The notes beneath the pieces were generated by a model. That model saw only the letters and a program-made list of their open reading frames with translations, was not told where the DNA came from and searched no databases. Source: Rhizobium sp. RCAM05350 (GTDB lineage: Bacteria > Pseudomonadota > Alphaproteobacteria > Rhizobiales > Rhizobiaceae). Taken from it: a stretch of DNA of 64,000 nucleotides. The stretch spans positions 70,001 to 134,000 of the forward strand of contig CP087971.1 of the NCBI GenBank assembly GCA_024426085.1, given 5' to 3'. The position numbers and the translations under genes are program-made. Below, piece by piece: positions 21,488-31,443 of the stretch; within the stretch, counting starts at the first letter, position 1, and each line of letters begins with the position of its first letter.

Positions 21488-21600
21488 GCCAGCCGGCAAC
21501 CTCTGGCTATCGCGCGCTCGGGGTCGACTACAGCGACGACGGCTTCCTGTTCGATGCGGTCCAGCAAGGTCCCATTCTTGGTGTCGCGATAAAGTTTTAG
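21488..21600 (+). pseudogene. C-terminal fragment of a probable outer-membrane beta-barrel protein
   Basis: Directly to the right of the IS, an open frame ends SGYRALGVDYSDDGFLFDAV and GPILGVAIKF before TAG at 21598-21600. Alternating aromatic/polar residues and a terminal phenylalanine are typical of barrel C-termini recognised by the BAM complex. No start remains. The assignment rests only on this short end. Confidence 0.35.
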
Positions 21601-22044
21601 CAGTTTAACAGAGCGCGGAGATCATCAATCGCAGGGCTTCGTCTGTCATCGGATCCGTAGCAGCGACAGGCGCGCTTAATCTTGCGAAATCTGGATGAGC
21701 CGATCAGGTGATATATATGGGAGAATAATCGGAGCTGTTTTGATCGTGAAACCCTCATAAAACCGCACCGCCCGTCGCCAGTATAAGACGACCGATAAGA
21801 TTGCATTATCGTTTATTTTGATCTTGATGGACAGGCAGCGGATTTCATCGATCGGCGTCCTCACAACCTACTGTATTATCCCAAAGGAGCGGTTCCGATA
21901 TCGTAAACATGCTTCTCCGGTCTTGCCCGCCTCCCCGCCAAACTTGGTTCTCGTCAGTTGCTCCAGGACTGCTGTCAGCCAAACGGTCTTGTTTCTCGGC
22001 CTGGGAACAGGTAGATAGCTAGACAGGCTAGATTGGAGCAAAAT
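21601..22044. other. Gene-poor region before the toxin-antitoxin pair
   Basis: I see no supported gene. The last 40 nt contain AGCTAGACAGGCTAGAT, a short CTAG-based inverted repeat (about 22017-22033) just before the antitoxin start, which may be the autoregulatory operator of the pair. Confidence 0.4.
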
Positions 22045-22299
22045 ATGGAATGGCAGTTACAGGATGCGAAGAACCAGTTCTCCAAAGTCATTCAGAAAGC
22101 CAAGTTCGAGGGACCACAGATCGTGACTTTGCGCGGGGAACGGACTGCAGTCGTGCTGTCGGCGAAAGACTATGATGCTCTGAGGGCTGGGCGGCCGACG
22201 CTCGTCGATGACCTCCTTGCTGCGCCGCCTTGGGATGATTCTTTTGCCGATAGTATTTCGGCGCGCGAGCGGTCGTCCAGCCGTGGGCTGGTCTTCTGA
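22045..22299 (+). CDS. Phd/YefM-type antitoxin
   Basis: An intact protein of 84 residues beginning MEWQLQDAKNQFSKVIQKA, followed by GPQIVTLRGERTAVVLSAKDYDAL, the conserved Phd N-terminal DNA-binding fold. The Asp/Glu- and Arg-rich tail (PPWDDSFADSISARE) would wrap around the toxin. I prefer ATG 22045 to an in-frame upstream TTG at 22033. It overlaps the toxin start (TGATG at 22297-22301), so the two are translated together. It neutralises the PIN nuclease and probably represses its own promoter. Confidence 0.88.
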   Translation: MEWQLQDAKNQFSKVIQKAKFEGPQIVTLRGERTAVVLSAKDYDALRAGRPTLVDDLLAAPPWDDSFADSISARERSSSRGLVF

Positions 22300-22704
22300 T
22301 GTATCTTGTCGATACCAGCATCATATCAGAGGCGACGCGCGGAGCCCCCTGAAGCAGTCGCATGGTTGCGCTCCCAGGATCCAGATGGCATCTATCTCAG
22401 TGTGATCACGCTTGGCGAAATCATGCGCGGCATTACCCAAAAGCAAACAACAGACCGGAGAGCCGCTGCTCACCTTGCCGAATGGCTGCGTAAGCTCCGC
22501 CATGACCACGCCGAGCGGATTCTTCCGATCACCGATCAGGTGGCTGTCGAATGGGGGCGCCTTGCTGCCCTGCGGCCGCGCGGTGACGCTGACGGGTTGA
22601 TCGCGGCGACCGCGATTGTTCATGATCTCATTGTCGTTACCCGAAACGTGAATGACTTTGACGATGCCGGCGTATCGGTCATCAACCCGTGGGATCTCGC
22701 ATGA
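22299..22704 (+). CDS. PIN-domain toxin, VapC/FitB type (one frameshift)
   Basis: MYLVDTSIISEATRG opens with the first PIN acidic residue (VDTS). One extra C in the C5 run at 22344-22348 breaks the frame; without it the protein continues PEAVAWLRSQDPDGIYLSV, TLGEIMRGITQ (second acidic residue), DADGLIAATAIVHDLIVVTRN and NVNDFDDAGV (remaining acidic residues). About 134 residues, the usual length. VapC-type toxins cut tRNA or other RNA with bound magnesium. As read the toxin would be truncated at residue 17, which would leave the antitoxin alone. Confidence 0.85.
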
Positions 22705-22722
22705 TGGCGCAAAGGTGCGAAC

Positions 22723-23809
22723 ATGACTGCTGACAAAAACCAAACCACGTCTCCAGAGGCTGTTTCCCCCTCCCGCTGCCGGCCGTCGTCGAGACGGTTT
22801 CGGCTGACCTATCAACCGCTCTTCCAGCCCATCTTGATGGCTTGGCCAATCGTGCCCGTGGTTATGTCGAGGCCGCCAGTTCCGCCAACACGCGGCGGGC
22901 CTATGCGAGCGACTGGAAGCATTTTTCCGCCTGGTGCCGACGCCAGGCTCTCTCCCCCCTTCCCCCTGTGCCGCAGATCGTCGGGCTCTACGTTACCGCC
23001 TGCGCGTCCGGTGCCGTTGGGGCGGATAGAAAACCGAATTCTGTTTCGACGATCGAGCGCCGGCTTTCCTCTCTCACCTGGAACTACGCCCAACGCGGCC
23101 AACCGCTCGATCGCAAGGACCGGCATATTGCCACGGTCATGGCCGGCATTCGCAACAGCCATGCCCGGCCGCCGGTGCAGAAGGAAGCGGTGATGCCGGA
23201 AGATATCATCGCCATGCTCGAGACGCTGGACCGGGAACGCTTCGCGGATTGCGAGACCGGGCTATGCTGCTGATCGGGTTTGCCGGTGGGCTTCGCCGCT
23301 CGGAGATTGTCGGGCTGGATGTGAAAAAGGACCAGACGGAGGACGGGCGCGGCTGGATCGAGGTGTTGGACAAGGGGCTGATCGTGACCCTGCGGGGAAA
23401 AACCGGCTGGCGCGAGGTCGAGATCGGCCGTGGCTCGTCGGATGCCACCTGCCCTGTCGCCGCGCTCGTCCTGTGGCTGTCGCTCGCCAGGATCGCCCAC
23501 GGCCCATTGTTTCGTCGGGTGACGGGTCAGGGGAAAGCTGTTGGTGCTGACCGGCTCAACGATCAGGAGATTGCCCGTCTGGTCAAGCGTGCGGCTCTCG
23601 CCGCTGGCGTGCGCGGCGATCTCACCGAGGGCGAGCGGGCGTTAAAATTTTCCGGCCACTCGTTGCGCGCCGGCCTCGCCTCTTCTGCCGAGGTCGATGA
23701 GCGCTATGTGCAAAAGCAACTCGGTCATGCCTCAGCCGAGATGACCCGCAAATATCAGCGGCGGCGTGACCGGTTCAGGGTCAATCTGACAAAGGCTGCC
23801 GGCCTCTGA
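22723..23809 (+). CDS. Site-specific tyrosine recombinase/integrase (two frameshifts)
   Basis: A missing C in the run at 22766-22770 and another missing base near 23250 divide a protein of about 362 residues. The core-binding domain reads ANTRRAYASDWKHFSAWC. The catalytic domain shows the first Arg in GLRRSEIVGLDV, HSLRAG with the His and second Arg, LGHASAEMT with the last His, and the nucleophile Tyr in KYQRRRDRF. It resembles phage-type integrases carried by rhizobial plasmids and islands. Placed between the mobile-element scar and repABC, it may resolve multimers or have carried the adjacent island. Confidence 0.87.
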
Positions 23810-25089
23810 ACGGCTCTCCCTGCGTCGGCGGGGAGGCCACCACTGCAGTTCGCTGATGCGATTGCAGTGGTGAAGTTGTGTCGACAGTTTCGTTATCCGA
23901 AAGCGGGATATCCTGTCTTGCCATCTTTCTCGCGATGTTACCGGAGCAACGCTGCTCATCGACGGGCTTACTATTCTGCCGGTGGATCTGCAGCGGAGCT
24001 GTAAGACCCTGCCCGCCCGCCGACGACATCGCTCAGGCAGGTTGTCCGGATAGCGCCCGTCGATCGCGAAAGCGTCCCGGGCGTGCCCCCGGCAGGATGA
24101 GGAAGAGTGTAGCCAGCCAACGCGGTCGCAAGACCCCTCGGGCTCCGACCGCGCTGTGTGGAGCATTGCCATCGACAACGGACATCCTCATATGATCGCT
24201 CATAACCGGCTTGGCGCAGCCGCAATTTACGGACGTTCGAGAGTGCTCACCGGTTTCAGGCGGAACGGCGTAGCAGCACATCCGGGACTTGCGACCTCAA
24301 TAGGTCGCCAGATGTCAGCCTTCAGGTGTATATGAAATCACCCCATTCCGTTTGGTGTCTACGACGCCGAACAGTCTGGCTCCACAAGGTCGGCGTTATG
24401 ACCGGCGTTCCGAACGGTTCGGCAGCCAGATCGCCCGTTCTCATCCACAACAGTTGGGTGACGAATTCCACTGGCTGCGAGCCGGGCTCTTGCTGAAGCG
24501 TCGTGTCTGCCTCATCAGTTCGCCGGTTGAATACATCGATACTCTTTTGGGGGGCTGGACCCGACGCCGGTATTTACCGACCCCGTCAAATGGCCAGCGG
24601 CCCGCCTCCTGCCATTGAGAGAGAAATGCCGTTGCCGCAGCTGTGTCACGGTGTCGTTTGTGTGATCAACCTCACAGAGCCTGAGCCTTACATACAGCCC
24701 GGCATAAGACGGTCCCCCTCCTGCATCAATGGTTCAATCCCGCCATTGCCCACAGACCTCCGGCGTTTAGCTCAATGAGTGACACAGCAGGCGCTATCAG
24801 CTCGCGCTCCCGCGCCACGACAGGAGTTCGCGCCCGGGGCTTGAATTGATGCGGGTGTGTTCCGTGCAGGCCATTCCTGTTGAGCACACCGAAGGGTGCC
24901 CGAAGCTTGAGTTGCGCCGCGGCGGCTCCTTGAAACAGCCTCACGCCAAACCAGGATCATTTGAACGACATCCAGACTCCTTCTGCTGACGGCCGGCAGA
25001 GGCACTAACCTTGCGCTTCCGGTGCGCGGTGCGGATGACGCTCTGTTGACGTAAGGGATAGGGGAGGGGAAAGCCTGTGCCGGGTATGA

Positions 25090-25105
25090 GTTGTACATGT
25101 ACAAC
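25090..25105. other. Candidate parS site 1 (perfect 16-bp palindrome)
   Basis: GTTGTACATGTACAAC is perfectly palindromic and occurs identically at 25323-25338, with the same 4-nt left flank ATGA. repABC replicons carry 16-bp palindromes of the GTT...AAC form as RepB-binding centromere sites, often upstream of repA. The central AT step differs from the GC centre usually quoted for such sites, so the match is by form and position. Confidence 0.65.
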
Positions 25106-25322
25106 ACGATCGGGTTCGACTCGCATTTCGAATAACCAAGCCGGAATCGATGACAGGTCGAGCTTCCTTGGTCTGCGTAACAGGCAAGGGCTATGACGAT
25201 CAATCGCAGTCGGCGTATTTTTCCTAGCATCGAGTGGCGCGAAGCCAGCCAGCCCTGCATTCGCGGCTCACATTCTGGGGGAAAGCTCCGGTAACGAATG
25301 ACGACCTCTCACACTCCAATGA

Positions 25323-25338
25323 GTTGTACATGTACAAC
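25323..25338. other. Candidate parS site 2 (perfect 16-bp palindrome)
   Basis: Second identical copy of GTTGTACATGTACAAC, 233 nt downstream of the first and about 156 nt before repA. Two copies in one non-coding stretch argue against chance. Confidence 0.65.
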
Positions 25339-25422
25339 AAGGGCGCCCTGAGTCGCAGTCAGCCGGTTAATCTTTTGTTAACGAAAAGACTTTGCCACGC
25401 CGGATAGAATCGGGCCTAATGA

Positions 25423-25447
25423 GATCAGCGCATTTTTGGCGCTAATC
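25423..25447. promoter_or_regulatory. Inverted repeat in the repA leader, possible operator
   Basis: GAT-C-AGCGC and GCGCT-A-ATC flank ATTTTTG about 32 nt upstream of repA. RepA proteins repress their own operon through an inverted repeat near the start, so this is a candidate operator. Confidence 0.4.
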
Positions 25448-25478
25448 GAAAAATAAGCGCGGATGGACACGGGGCAAT

Positions 25479-26629
25479 ATGTTGAATATCGCAGGCAGCA
25501 AGAACGGTGAGAGTCTGCGCTCTCTGATTTCCTCCGACGCCGAGGAACTGTCGCGCCAGCTACAGGCGCATCAGCAGCGGACGTTCCCGCCTACGGCCCA
25601 AAAAGCATCCGCCAGTTCACGCCCGCGGAAGCGGCTGATTTCATCGGCATCCACCAAGGCTACCTTCGGCAGATTGTGGCGGATGGGCATGGACCCGAAC
25701 CCTTGGCAAACGGCCGTCGCCAATACTCGGTACAGGACATTGAGAACCTTCGTCATCTTCTCGACGAAGGAGGGAAGGGGCCTCGAAAGTACGTCCGCCA
25801 TCGCCGTGAAGGTGAAAAGCTCCAGGTCGTCTCGGTGATGAACTTCAAGGGTGGCTCAGGGAAAACCACGACGTCGGCGCATCTCGCCCAGTTCCTGGCA
25901 CTTCGCGGCTATCGGGTTCTCGCCATTGATCTCGATCCGCAGGCATCGCTGTCGGCACTGTTCGGTCATCAGCCGGAGTTCGATGTTGGAGAAAACGAGA
26001 CGCTTTACGGCGCTATCCACTACGACGCCGCAAAGCGGGACGTTACCGACATCGTTCGTGCGACCTATACGCCCAACCTTCACATCATTCCGGGAAATCT
26101 GGAACTGATGGAGTTCGAACATGAAACGCCAAAGGCTCTCGCCGGCAGGCATAAAACTGATTCCATGTTCTTTGCCCGCATTGGCGAGTGTCTGGCCGAG
26201 ATCGAAAGTGCCTATGACATCGTGGTGATCGATTGCCCGCCGCAATTGGGATTCCTGACACTGTCAGCGCTTTGCGCGGCCACTGCCGTTCTCATAACCG
26301 TGCATCCGCAGATGCTGGATGTCATGTCGATGAGCCAGTTTCTGCATATGACCGGCGATCTGCTGTCCGTTGTCGAGGACGCCGGCGGCTCGATGGACTA
26401 TGACTGGATGAGATATCTCGTAACGCGGTACGAGCCGAACGACGGGCCGCAATCCCAGATGTCAGGCTTCATGCGGTCCATTTTTGGAAACCGGGTTCTG
26501 GAAAACTCGATGGTCAAGTCGACGGCCATTTCGGATGCCGGGCTGACGAAGCAAACGCTTTATGAAGTGGACAGGAACCAGTTCACGAGAGGCACATATG
26601 ACCGCGCGCTCGATCCCTTACGGCCGTGA
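25479..26629 (+). CDS. repA: Plasmid partitioning protein RepA (one frameshift)
   Basis: ParA-type ATPase of the repABC system. The N-terminal part MLNIAGSKNGESLRSLISSD with LSRQLQAHQQRTFPPTAQK is typical. One A appears missing from the run at 25600-25604; correcting it gives SIRQFTPAEAADFIGIHQGY, then ANGRRQYSVQDIENLR (MerR-like DNA-binding helix region). The ATPase part has a deviant Walker A KGGSGKTTTSAHLAQ, DLDPQASLSALFG and VVIDCPPQLGFLTLSA. About 384 to 400 residues, the normal size. It separates plasmid copies together with RepB and parS and represses the operon. Confidence 0.93.
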
Positions 26630-26679
26630 ATACGGAGATTGAGGATATGATCAAGCGGACATGGGGAAGGAAGTAATTC

Positions 26680-27706
26680 ATGGCCCGTAAGAACGTTTTC
26701 AGCCTGGTCAGATCGGATGTGAGTCCGGCGGTAGAGAATGAACCGCCATTTGCGAATTCGCGCCCGCTCGCAGGCTTCGAGAAACCGCTGAAACGTGCAA
26801 GTCCCGTAGGTGCTATATCCCAGTCGCTCGGCGGCGTTCATGAAAAGGCGCAGCGCGTCGATGAACTCGAGAAGCAGCTCGCCCAGGGGCAGGCGATTGT
26901 TGAACTCGACACGGCTGTCGTGGACAGTTCGTTCGTTGTTGATCGGCTCGGCGTAAGTTCCGAAGACCAGGAGATGCTGGTTTCCCAAATTCGCGAACAC
27001 GGGCAACAGGTCCCTATTCTTGTTCGCCCGCATCCGGAGAGGGACGGGCGCTTTCAGGTCGCCTACGGGCACCGTCGCCTGGCCGCAGTCAGGACGATCG
27101 GCGGCCCCATCCGGGCCGTTATCACGCGATCTGACCGACGAACAGCTTGTTGTCAGCCAGGGCCAGGAAAACAATGCTCGTACCGATCTGACATTTATCG
27201 AACGGTCTTTCTTTGCCTCACGCCTGGAAGAGCGGAACTTCAATCGCGATGTCATCATGTCGGCGCTCGGCGTCGACAAGGCTGCTCTGTCGCGCATGAT
27301 TGCTCTGGTGAACCGCTTGCCGGCTGAACTGATCGAAGCGATCGGTGCTGCCCCTGGCTTTGGCCGGACTCGCTGGGCAGAGCTTGCCGATCTGATCGAG
27401 GAAAAGAGCAGGAAGGCAAAGGCACTAGAATTCATTCGTGAGCCCGGCTTTGGAAGCCGAGCATCAGACGTGCGCTTTCAGGCTGTTTACGACCAGCTGC
27501 GCGAGAGCAGGGACAAGGCGCGGAGCGCTTTCTGGAATGCGGGGACTCGGCGAAAAGCCGTCAGGATATCCGAGACAGGCGACGCATTGAAACTGGTCTT
27601 CGACAAGACGGTTGAACCGGAATTCGGCGCCTATGTCGAAGGCAGGCTGTCCGCGCTTTATGAAGATTTCGTTCGATCGAAAGAGACAACAGGAACAGGA
27701 GACTGA
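26680..27706 (+). CDS. repB: Plasmid partitioning protein RepB (one frameshift)
   Basis: ParB-type centromere-binding protein. Start MARKNVFSLVRSD follows repA by about 50 nt. The ParB N-domain shows SSFVVDRLGVSSEDQEMLV, PILVRPHPERDGRFQVAYG and YGHRRLAAVRTIG (the ParB GHRR box). A shift near 27125 leads to RDLTDEQLVVSQGQENNART, FIERSFFASRLEERNFNRD and the helix-turn-helix VIMSALGVDKAALSRMIALV. It should bind the candidate parS palindromes upstream of repA. About 342 residues. Confidence 0.92.
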
Positions 27707-27714
27707 ACCGCAAA

Positions 27715-27800
27715 AGAAAAAGGCCCCCAAACGTTTCCGTCGTGGAAGCCCTTCTCTGAAGTTTAGCAGCTAGAGAATCACATTTCCACGAATCATAGTC
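27715..27800 (-). ncRNA. Probable repABC antisense RNA (incA/ctRNA) in the repB-repC gap
   Basis: The 150-nt repB-repC gap carries the conserved nested stem of repABC replicons: CGTGGAA (27741-27747) pairs with TTCCACG (27784-27790) and inside it TTCTCT (27752-27757) pairs with AGAGAA (27772-27777). In related replicons a small RNA made from the opposite strand here blocks repC translation and sets copy number and incompatibility. Exact ends are estimated. A further CACC/GGTG hairpin (27813-27825) lies just before the repC ribosome-binding site. Confidence 0.6.
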
Positions 27801-27860
27801 AAGAGTCTTTGGCACCGTTTTGGTGAGCAGCTTTCTTTTGCCTGTTACAAGGTGAAGAAA

Positions 27861-29076
27861 ATGCAGGTTGGAAGTGTGACGACGCCCTTTGGGCGGCGGC
27901 CGATGACGCTTGCCATGGTGGCAAGCCAAGTCTCGGCTCAAGAGATCGGGCCGGAAAAGTCGGTCGACAAGTGGAAACTCTATCGCGCTTTGTGCGAGGC
28001 AAGGTCGCGTCTTGGTGTAACGGACCGCGCTTTGGCCGTTATGAACGCTCTTTTGAGCTTTTACCCGAAGAATGAGCTGTCGGCGGACAGCGGCCTGGTC
28101 GTCTTCCCGTCCAATGCGCAGCTCTCTCTGCGTGCCCATGGAATGGCGGAGCAGACGCTGCGCAGGCATCTCACGATCCTTGTTGAGGCTGGCCTGTTGT
28201 CCCGCAAGGACAGCGCCAATGGGAAGCGCTATGCGCGCCGTGACAGGGCGGGGACGATCGACGAGGCCTTTGGCTTTTCCCTGGCGCCACTTTTGGCCCG
28301 GGCGGAAGACATCGAGCGGCTTGCGGACGAGGTTGTTGCCGAGAGACTGCATCTCCAGCGGCTGCGCAGAACGGCTGACCATCTGCAGCCGTGACGTATC
28401 AAAGCTTGTTGAGACCGCTCTTGATGAGGGTGTTGCCGGCGATTGGGAGACTATCCACCTGCACTACAGCGCGCTTTTGGCGACCCTTCCACGCAAGCCG
28501 TCGGCAACGCAACTCGCCGAGTCGCTGGAAGAAATCGAAATGCTACGGGAAGAAACCGCCAACCAATTGGAAAGGCAGATCAATAGACAGAAAATGAGCG
28601 GCAATCCCTTACAAAATGAGCGGCACATACAGAATTCAAATCCCGACTCTAAACCTGAATCTGAACCCGCTTCCGAAAAAGCGCAGGCGGAAAATTCCGT
28701 ACTCAAGCCGCAAGACAGGCGCGAGCCGATAAAGGCGTTCCCACTGAACATGGTGCTGTCGGCGTGCCCGGAAATCAGCATGTATGGGCCAGGCGGCAGT
28801 GTCTCCAGCTGGCGCGATCTCATGGGCGCCGCTGTGGTAGTGCGATCGATGCTTGGCGTCAGTCCGAGCGCTTATCAGCAGGCTTGCGAGATCCTGGGTC
28901 CTGAAAACGCGGCGGTGGTGATGGCATGTATCCTGGAGCGGGGTGGTCAGATCAACTCTGCTGGAGGTTATCTCCGGGATCTGACCCGCAGGGCCGAAAA
29001 GGGCGAGTTTTCGCTAGGGCCGATGTTGATGGCGCTCCTACGGGGTAATCCGCCAGGAGAGCGGAAGGCCAGTTAG
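27861..29076 (+). CDS. repC: Replication initiator RepC (one frameshift)
   Basis: Starts MQVGSVTTPFGRRPMTLAMV, the hallmark of RepC; I choose ATG 27861 over 27852 because it matches the family start and has AAGGTG upstream. The winged-helix region includes LCEARSRLGVTDRALAVMNALL and GMAEQTLRRHLTILVEAGLL. An extra A near 28368 breaks the frame; removing it restores LHLQRLRERLTICSRDVSKL. The C-terminal part has AVVVRSMLGVSPSAYQQACEI and GGYLRDLTRRAEKGEFSLGPM. The AT-rich stretch near 28550-28700 is where the origin lies in studied repABC replicons. About 405 residues. Confidence 0.93.
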
Positions 29077-29131
29077 GGACTGTGGGCAGCTTTGAACCCG
29101 CGTAAAGTCTCTACGGATGCGGGCAAATTTA

Positions 29132-31140
29132 TCAGGCCGGCCGGCGCAGGCGGGCTTGGGTGTCGACCGGGGGAGGGGAGTGGAAGCTTTCTGCGGGTGC
29201 GGGCCGTCCGACATGGAAACCCTGCACCTGATCGATGCGAAATTCGCGCATGAGCGCCAGTTGCTCGTCGGTTTCCACACCCTCGACCAGGATCTTATGA
29301 CCACGGTTGCGCACCAGGCCGATAATGTCTTGAAGCATGGCTTGGCCTCGCGGCGTCGAGCAGTCATGCAGGAAGGAGCGATCAATCTTGACCGTATCGA
29401 AATCGATCAACCGCAACCAGGAAAGCCCTGCGAAGCCCGTCCCGAAGTCGTCAAGCCATATCCTGATCCCGAGCATCTTCAGGTCGCTGATGCAGCGCAG
29501 GATGTCGGAGTTCATCTCCATTTCGAGGCCTTCGGTGATTTCGAAGGCCAGTCTGCCGCCGGCGACGCCGGTCTCGCCCAAAATGGCCGCAACGGACGTT
29601 GCGAAACCTGGTGTTTTCAACTGAATTGGGGAGACGTTGACGCTGACCACGCGCACGTGATTGTCGACCAGGAGTTCATGACACACCGTTCGGATTGCCC
29701 AATATCCAAGGTTGAGAATAGCGCCGGTTCTTTCCGCAATCGGTATGAAAAGGCTCGGAGGCACCGAAGTGCCGTCCTGCATTGTCAGGCGCATCAGTGC
29801 CTCGACAGCTTCAACGCGACCCGATGAGACGTTGCGAATAGGCTGATAGACGAGCGAGACGAGGTTCTGAGTGGTCGCTATTTTCAAAAGCGCCGCGACA
29901 TTTTCGCTCTCATCGCTGCTCTGGGGATCGTTCGGATCGAACAGTTTGACACAGTTTCGGCCGCTGGCCTTGGCTGCGTAGAGCGCCCGGTCGGCCTCGT
30001 GGATGATCTTTTCCAGTTTTGATCCGGCCTGGTTTCTCGTGAATGCCGCACCGACGCTGACAGTGACGATGGAGATGCCGTCACGCCGCTGCTCATGGAG
30101 CAATGCCATATTCTGCACCGTGCGGCAGATGGTCTCCGCCAGGTCCGCCACTTGCTCTTTTGTTTCCATCCGGGCCAGAACGATGAATTCTTCGCCGCCA
30201 TAACGGCCGATTGATGCGTTGTAGGAGCAGATCGAATCAGTGAGGGCATCGGCGACAAGAATGAGGCAGCGATCTCCTTCCTGGTGGCCGTAGCAGTCGT
30301 TGTATTTTTTGAAGAAGTCGACGTCGATAAGGATAGCGGCGAAACTGGTGCCGTGTTTTTGCCAGTCGCTCCAGTGATCGCGCAACCTCTGGTCGATCGC
30401 GCGGCGATTTTCCAACCCTGTCAGAGGATCGGTGTTCGACAATCGGAGCAAGGCATCCCCGCGTTCCGGAGGCCTCTTTTTGCTGAAGCCGGGCTTCGAA
30501 GGCATTCAGGAAGACGTTGTAGCGCTCGCGGTTGAGTTTCCAGTTCACATAGGAGGTAAAGACAAAGCAAGAGACGTAAAACGTCCCGAAGGCCAGCGGG
30601 TAGCCTGAATTGTCCGGGAAAAACGAAAACAGCGACAGGAAGAAAATGCCGAGCACGATGCCGGACGTCATCAACGAGAGATAAAACTGAAAGCTGAAGA
30701 AGAGGTTCGCGCCCATCATGAAAATGGCACCGAAAACCATGTAATAGGACATACTCTGTGTCTGGTTGGTCATGATTGCCGGGCACAACCATCCAACGTA
30801 GCCCAACACAAGCGCTATGGCGCAGGTTCGATCGAGCCAATCCGTTTTAACGTTTCTATGAAATTGAATTTCAGAAAGCGATCAACACTATCATGCCGAC
30901 GGCAAAGCGGGCAGCAATAGTGTAGATCGCCACATCCCAGATCAGCAGAATGTCCGGAATGGAAAAGAGCACATAGATCAGAACGGCAACCCACAGCCCT
31001 TGTCTGGTTGCGTTTCTGCGGGAAGTCTCGCCTTCTTTTCTGTAGAGCGAACGGAGTTCGGCTGACAGCGGCCGGTCCGGCTGCTTGTGCAGATCGATTT
31101 CTACCACGTCGGCCAGCGTGTGCTTCATGCACTGTTCCAT
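29132..31140 (-). CDS. Membrane GGDEF-EAL protein, diguanylate cyclase/phosphodiesterase (frameshifted N-terminus)
   Basis: The N-terminal 220 residues hold about six hydrophobic segments (LWVAVLIYVLFSIPDILLI, YMVFGAIFMMGANLFFSFQF and others) broken by shifts near 30880, 30830 and 30480. The GGDEF domain follows with DPLTGLENRRAID and an active-site RYGGEEFIVLAR. The EAL domain has EAVEALMRL, VSVNVSPIQLK, AFEITEGLEM, WLDDFGTGFAG, VKIDRSFL and VEGVETDEQL, with catalytic Glu and metal Asp pair present. Both activities therefore look possible; one often predominates. It makes or degrades cyclic di-GMP in response to an unknown membrane signal. It is convergent with repC. Confidence 0.9.
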
Positions 31141-31443
31141 CGAGTTGCGTCGCGTTCAGCGGAGTTTTGGCACTGTTTTTCCACCGAAGGCCGCTGCTCA
31201 GGAAACTGCACGCTTACGATCCTCTCAGATCGGATAACACAACGAGGACGTGCATCTCCAAGCATTATCTTATGAGACGCCCGTGAAGTTTTCGTTAAAT
31301 TAAACCTGTACATGCAGTCGAAACGACTGATGTCGCCACTAACGGAATTACACGCTGTAATTTTTTCGTGCTGTACAAAAACTTGCAAATCACGGCATTT
31401 TGTTCGTTACGGTAAACAATCTGTTAACGGGCAAAGGTGCAGC
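31141..31443. other. Divergent promoter region
   Basis: About 300 nt between the GGDEF-EAL gene and the methyltransferase gene. AT-rich, with promoter-like sequence on both strands, but I see no specific regulator site. An in-frame upstream extension of the methyltransferase frame to 31312 is cysteine- and lysine-rich and unlikely to be translated. Confidence 0.45.

Larger units (their letters stand above)
23810..25422. other. Gene-poor 1.6-kb region upstream of repA
   Basis: No gene is supported. A small inverted repeat CCACTGCA/TGCAGTGG (23840-23870) follows the integrase and could be a weak terminator. Short reading frames at 24352-24618 and elsewhere resemble nothing I recognise and change frame often, so they may be degenerate remnants. 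The last part carries the two palindromes described as candidate partition sites and leads into the repA promoter region. Confidence 0.5.

Noticed and set aside
24352..24618. Possible 88-residue gene upstream of repA
   Set aside because: No recognisable motif, no ribosome-binding site, and neighbouring frames give equally good open stretches.
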